Shown here: positions 62,001-64,000 of the stretch, piece by piece
How the letters are laid out: the number at the start of each line of letters is the position of its first letter
Position numbering within the stretch: the first letter of the stretch is position 1
Assembly: GCA_017562135.1 (NCBI GenBank)
Contig: QEYB01001392.1
Coordinates: 57,577-121,576, forward strand
Reading direction: 5' to 3'
Length of the DNA: 64,000 nucleotides
Source of the DNA: Dipylidium caninum
Lineage: Eukaryota > Platyhelminthes > Cestoda > Cyclophyllidea > Dipylidiidae
The notes under the pieces: generated by a model
Seen by the model: the letters and a program-made list of their open reading frames with translations, nothing else
What the model was told of the DNA's origin: nothing
The model's database searches: none
Translations under genes and position numbers: made by a program

Positions 62001-64000
62001 ATAAAAGTTCATAGGTAAGCGGCTCCTTTAAAGACTCACTACTCTTTTCAACTTATACAAAAGTGGAATATGTAGAGAGCTAGCAAACCAACGTCTAATA
62101 TAGATCAAACACACACGAAAGAACTAAGTACATGTGAATGCAAAACATATCTCTAAGTATGTAAACGCCCCCTTTGAACAATTTCTTCCATGCTTCCAGT
62201 ATCATTGTCCATCCCAATCATACGTACTTCCGAGCGTCGACAGCCATCTGAACGGGCAAGGTCATAGCTCTCTGGATGAACCACGAGTCGAGTCCCAGGA
62301 TTTCAATATTGTCGCCACTGCCAGGCAAATCTCTTGCCGACCGTGTTGGTGTCCAACTTTAATGAAGCCGCACAATTTATGGCGGGCCGTACATGAAGGC
62401 CAGATTATGCGACAGCACAACCAACAACGCTCGCGTGCCCTTGTCAGGTCAACAATACGCCTTGTAACTCTGTTTTAACAAATAGCGTAGAAATAATCAG
62501 CGATTTCTTGTTAAAACATTCTTAGAAAGATCCCGAAAGGTCGTAGAATGACCAATCTCGAACTTTCCTAAAAGCAAGCATCGACAATAAAGTGCCTGCG
62601 GGAGAAATAACGCATGCTACTCGCTCGACAATAAGCTTGGCGATCGTAACAATCAGCCCTAGAGGTGACTCACCTCTAAACCTAACTCTCCCGCGAGCCT
62701 TAACATACAGCACATGAGACGCATGAATCAATTTACCTTAATCATGTAGAACGCTTTCCCGAACGGTCCCAGCCGCAACAAATTGCAGCAAACCATTGAG
62801 CAAGTATGTGGATGAGAGAACACATTCGATTTATAATCAACACCGACCTCATCCTGGTGCGATTGATAAACTCGATTTCTAGAGCGAATTAGAAGCATCT
62901 CTCGGGGCACCTCATCTTGTTTTGCAGCGTGCCAGCGCCTGACGCCTAATATGTCCGCGCCAGGGAGGGATTGAACAGCTCGTGCGCAAATTCGCGCCAG
63001 TGGATCCTAAAAACCAATGCAGCGAGTCAGCCCGACTTCAACAATCCTACACTCCAATGCTACTTGGGCCGAAAACCCCAATGAAAAGGCATTTTCAAAA
63101 GCCTAACATCAAATAACCGCCAGTTGATATTCATGATCTTCCAGTTAATATGCCATAAGTAGATGGCTGATCTCACTGGCGAACTTAGTTACATTGTATT
63201 AACATCCATCTCTCTCGTGAGATCGGGCCAGCTCCCGAGGTCACACTCAAGGAAAGCACAACCAAGAGTGCAGTCAAAGTAATAAACCACAAACAGCGGT
63301 TTAGCCAACCTGAAGCCTGCGACCAGCGAAATGCGCTGCTTGAGCAAGACCGAGTAAGGACGAGGGGAGGACAATAGTGGCTGCTCAGAGCGCGCGTAAA
63401 ACCTCGCCAGTTCCAGTGTCCATCAGTTCGATGATATGTGGGCGAGAGGAGATGCGAGAATCTGCTAACGAGATCTCTTACTATCCGTTCGTACCCTACC
63501 CTTAAAGAATCAGGAGCCTGAGTGCATCGACCAATAGCCTAGGACTCATCTCTCGTACAAGAAATGAGGACAGCCGCCTTGAATATCTTCACCCTAGAGA
63601 ACACAACATAATAAGTCGAGTTAAACACTGAGGTGATAGAACCCAGAAACCAACACATCAACTTTCATACTGCGTTACATGTTCGCTTCCTGATTCCCCG
63701 CATGAGAGCGCCACTATGCAAAAAGACCGGGACAAAATTAACGAAAGTCCACGATTCTCCCCGTCAGCGGTCCAAGCGGACAAACTAGTGACCATGGATT
63801 TGACCACCCTCCCGTATCATCCCTTCAAGCCGAAGGCCAAACTCGAGCCCAGGTTGATCGGCGCAGACTATTACCCTACAGCGCGTCGCCAGCGTTCAGC
63901 GTAGTGTGCGCCACGACGATGACGATTACTTCCCCGTCCTCTCCGTCCAAACTTTCGCCACCGCCCGCCTGTAACGGTGATCAACACATACTCCTCTCTT
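59089..64000 (-). pseudogene. SPT6: Second, reversed SPT6 copy (exons 15-7), frameshifted
   Basis: Exon equivalents: 15 (from the stop at about 59089), 14 (59773-59528), 13 (from about 60550 to 60083, frameshifted), 12 (61190-about 60965), 11 (from 61696), 10 (about 62490-62130), 9 (63006-about 62740), 8 (from 63593) and a part of 7. Exon 14 is intact: 9 substitutions in 246 nt against arm 1 by eye, no indels, 7 transitions, 5 silent; replacements include R to K and V to A near KLRKE and N to S in MPSQT. Exons 13 and 9-7 carry many 1-base insertions that break the frame (for example RLGPFGKAF for GLGPRKAF). No complete protein can be made from it. Read it as part of the inverted duplication or a contig-end artefact, not as a paralogous gene. 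Confidence 0.85.

Larger units (their letters stand above)
58048..64000 (-). repeat. Inverted duplication, arm 2 (runs off the window end)
   Basis: Reverse complement of 52118-57903, 5953 nt against 5786, a net gain of 167 nt. The gain is uneven: landmark sums rise by only about 6 from 57903/58048 to 55874/60083, by about 47 from there to 54308/61696, and by about 91 from there to 53089/63006. It contains mariner (58702-58048), then SPT6 exons 15 to 7 in reverse. Confidence 0.95.

Noticed and set aside
58048..64000. A second functional SPT6 gene or a set of small new genes on the minus strand
   Set aside because: All frames here are frameshifted mirror copies of 52118-57903.

Overview
This is a metazoan nuclear contig. 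The genes are split by very short introns (30, 31, 32, 35, 37, 38, 43 and 44 nt are all supported by reading-frame continuity), use the standard code, and include animal-specific families (protocadherin, GAB/DOS adaptor, LRSAM1, radial-spoke head). Tiny introns mixed with longer ones fit a flatworm (Platyhelminthes). Lineage and parasitic habit are inference; nothing here identifies a species. No bacterial operons, rRNA, tRNA or CRISPR arrays were seen.

Layout. 1-9605 (minus): a protocadherin whose ectodomain and transmembrane segment lie on one 3.2-kb exon (9605-6431), followed by a chain of small phase-compatible exons running down to 1092, read as an unusually long cytoplasmic tail. 9.6-19.3 kb: gene-poor, with one orphan candidate exon and many short overlapping frames I do not trust. 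19272-20738 (minus): RBM48, a minor-spliceosome factor, complete in four exons with a GC-AG intron. 22472-26290 (plus): a GAB/DOS docking adaptor (PH domain plus Grb2/PI3K/SHP2-type tyrosine motifs), missing only its first exon. 26841-32050 (minus): LRSAM1 E3 ubiquitin ligase, reconstructed in 16 exons (LRRs, coiled coil, SAM, two PSAP motifs, RING). 33089-33511 (plus): intronless 6-pyruvoyl-tetrahydropterin synthase. 34642-36968 (minus): radial-spoke head protein of the RSPH4A/6A type. 38032-39613 (plus): a divergent casein kinase 1 alpha-like kinase. 39.6-49.1 kb: no recognisable gene apart from one orphan ORF. 49108-56872 (plus): SPT6, complete in 15 exons (about 1642 aa).

The last 12 kb is the most striking part. 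From about 52118 to the window end the sequence is a giant inverted duplication: arm 1 (52118-57903) contains SPT6 exons 7-15 and a broken mariner transposon; arm 2 (58048-64000) is its reverse complement; a 144-nt spacer between them carries the next piece of the mariner transposase, readable only on the minus strand. Inner parts of arm 2 differ by scattered, mostly transition substitutions; outer parts are full of single-base insertions. This is either a real fold-back duplication between diverged copies or haplotypes, or a chimeric, poorly polished contig end. The SPT6 copy in arm 2 should not be counted as a second gene.

The genes do not form a pathway. Their order (head-to-head RBM48/GAB, tail-to-tail GAB/LRSAM1, head-to-head LRSAM1/PTS, tail-to-tail PTS/RSPH4A, head-to-head RSPH4A/CK1) is an alternating arrangement of unrelated housekeeping, signalling and ciliary genes.
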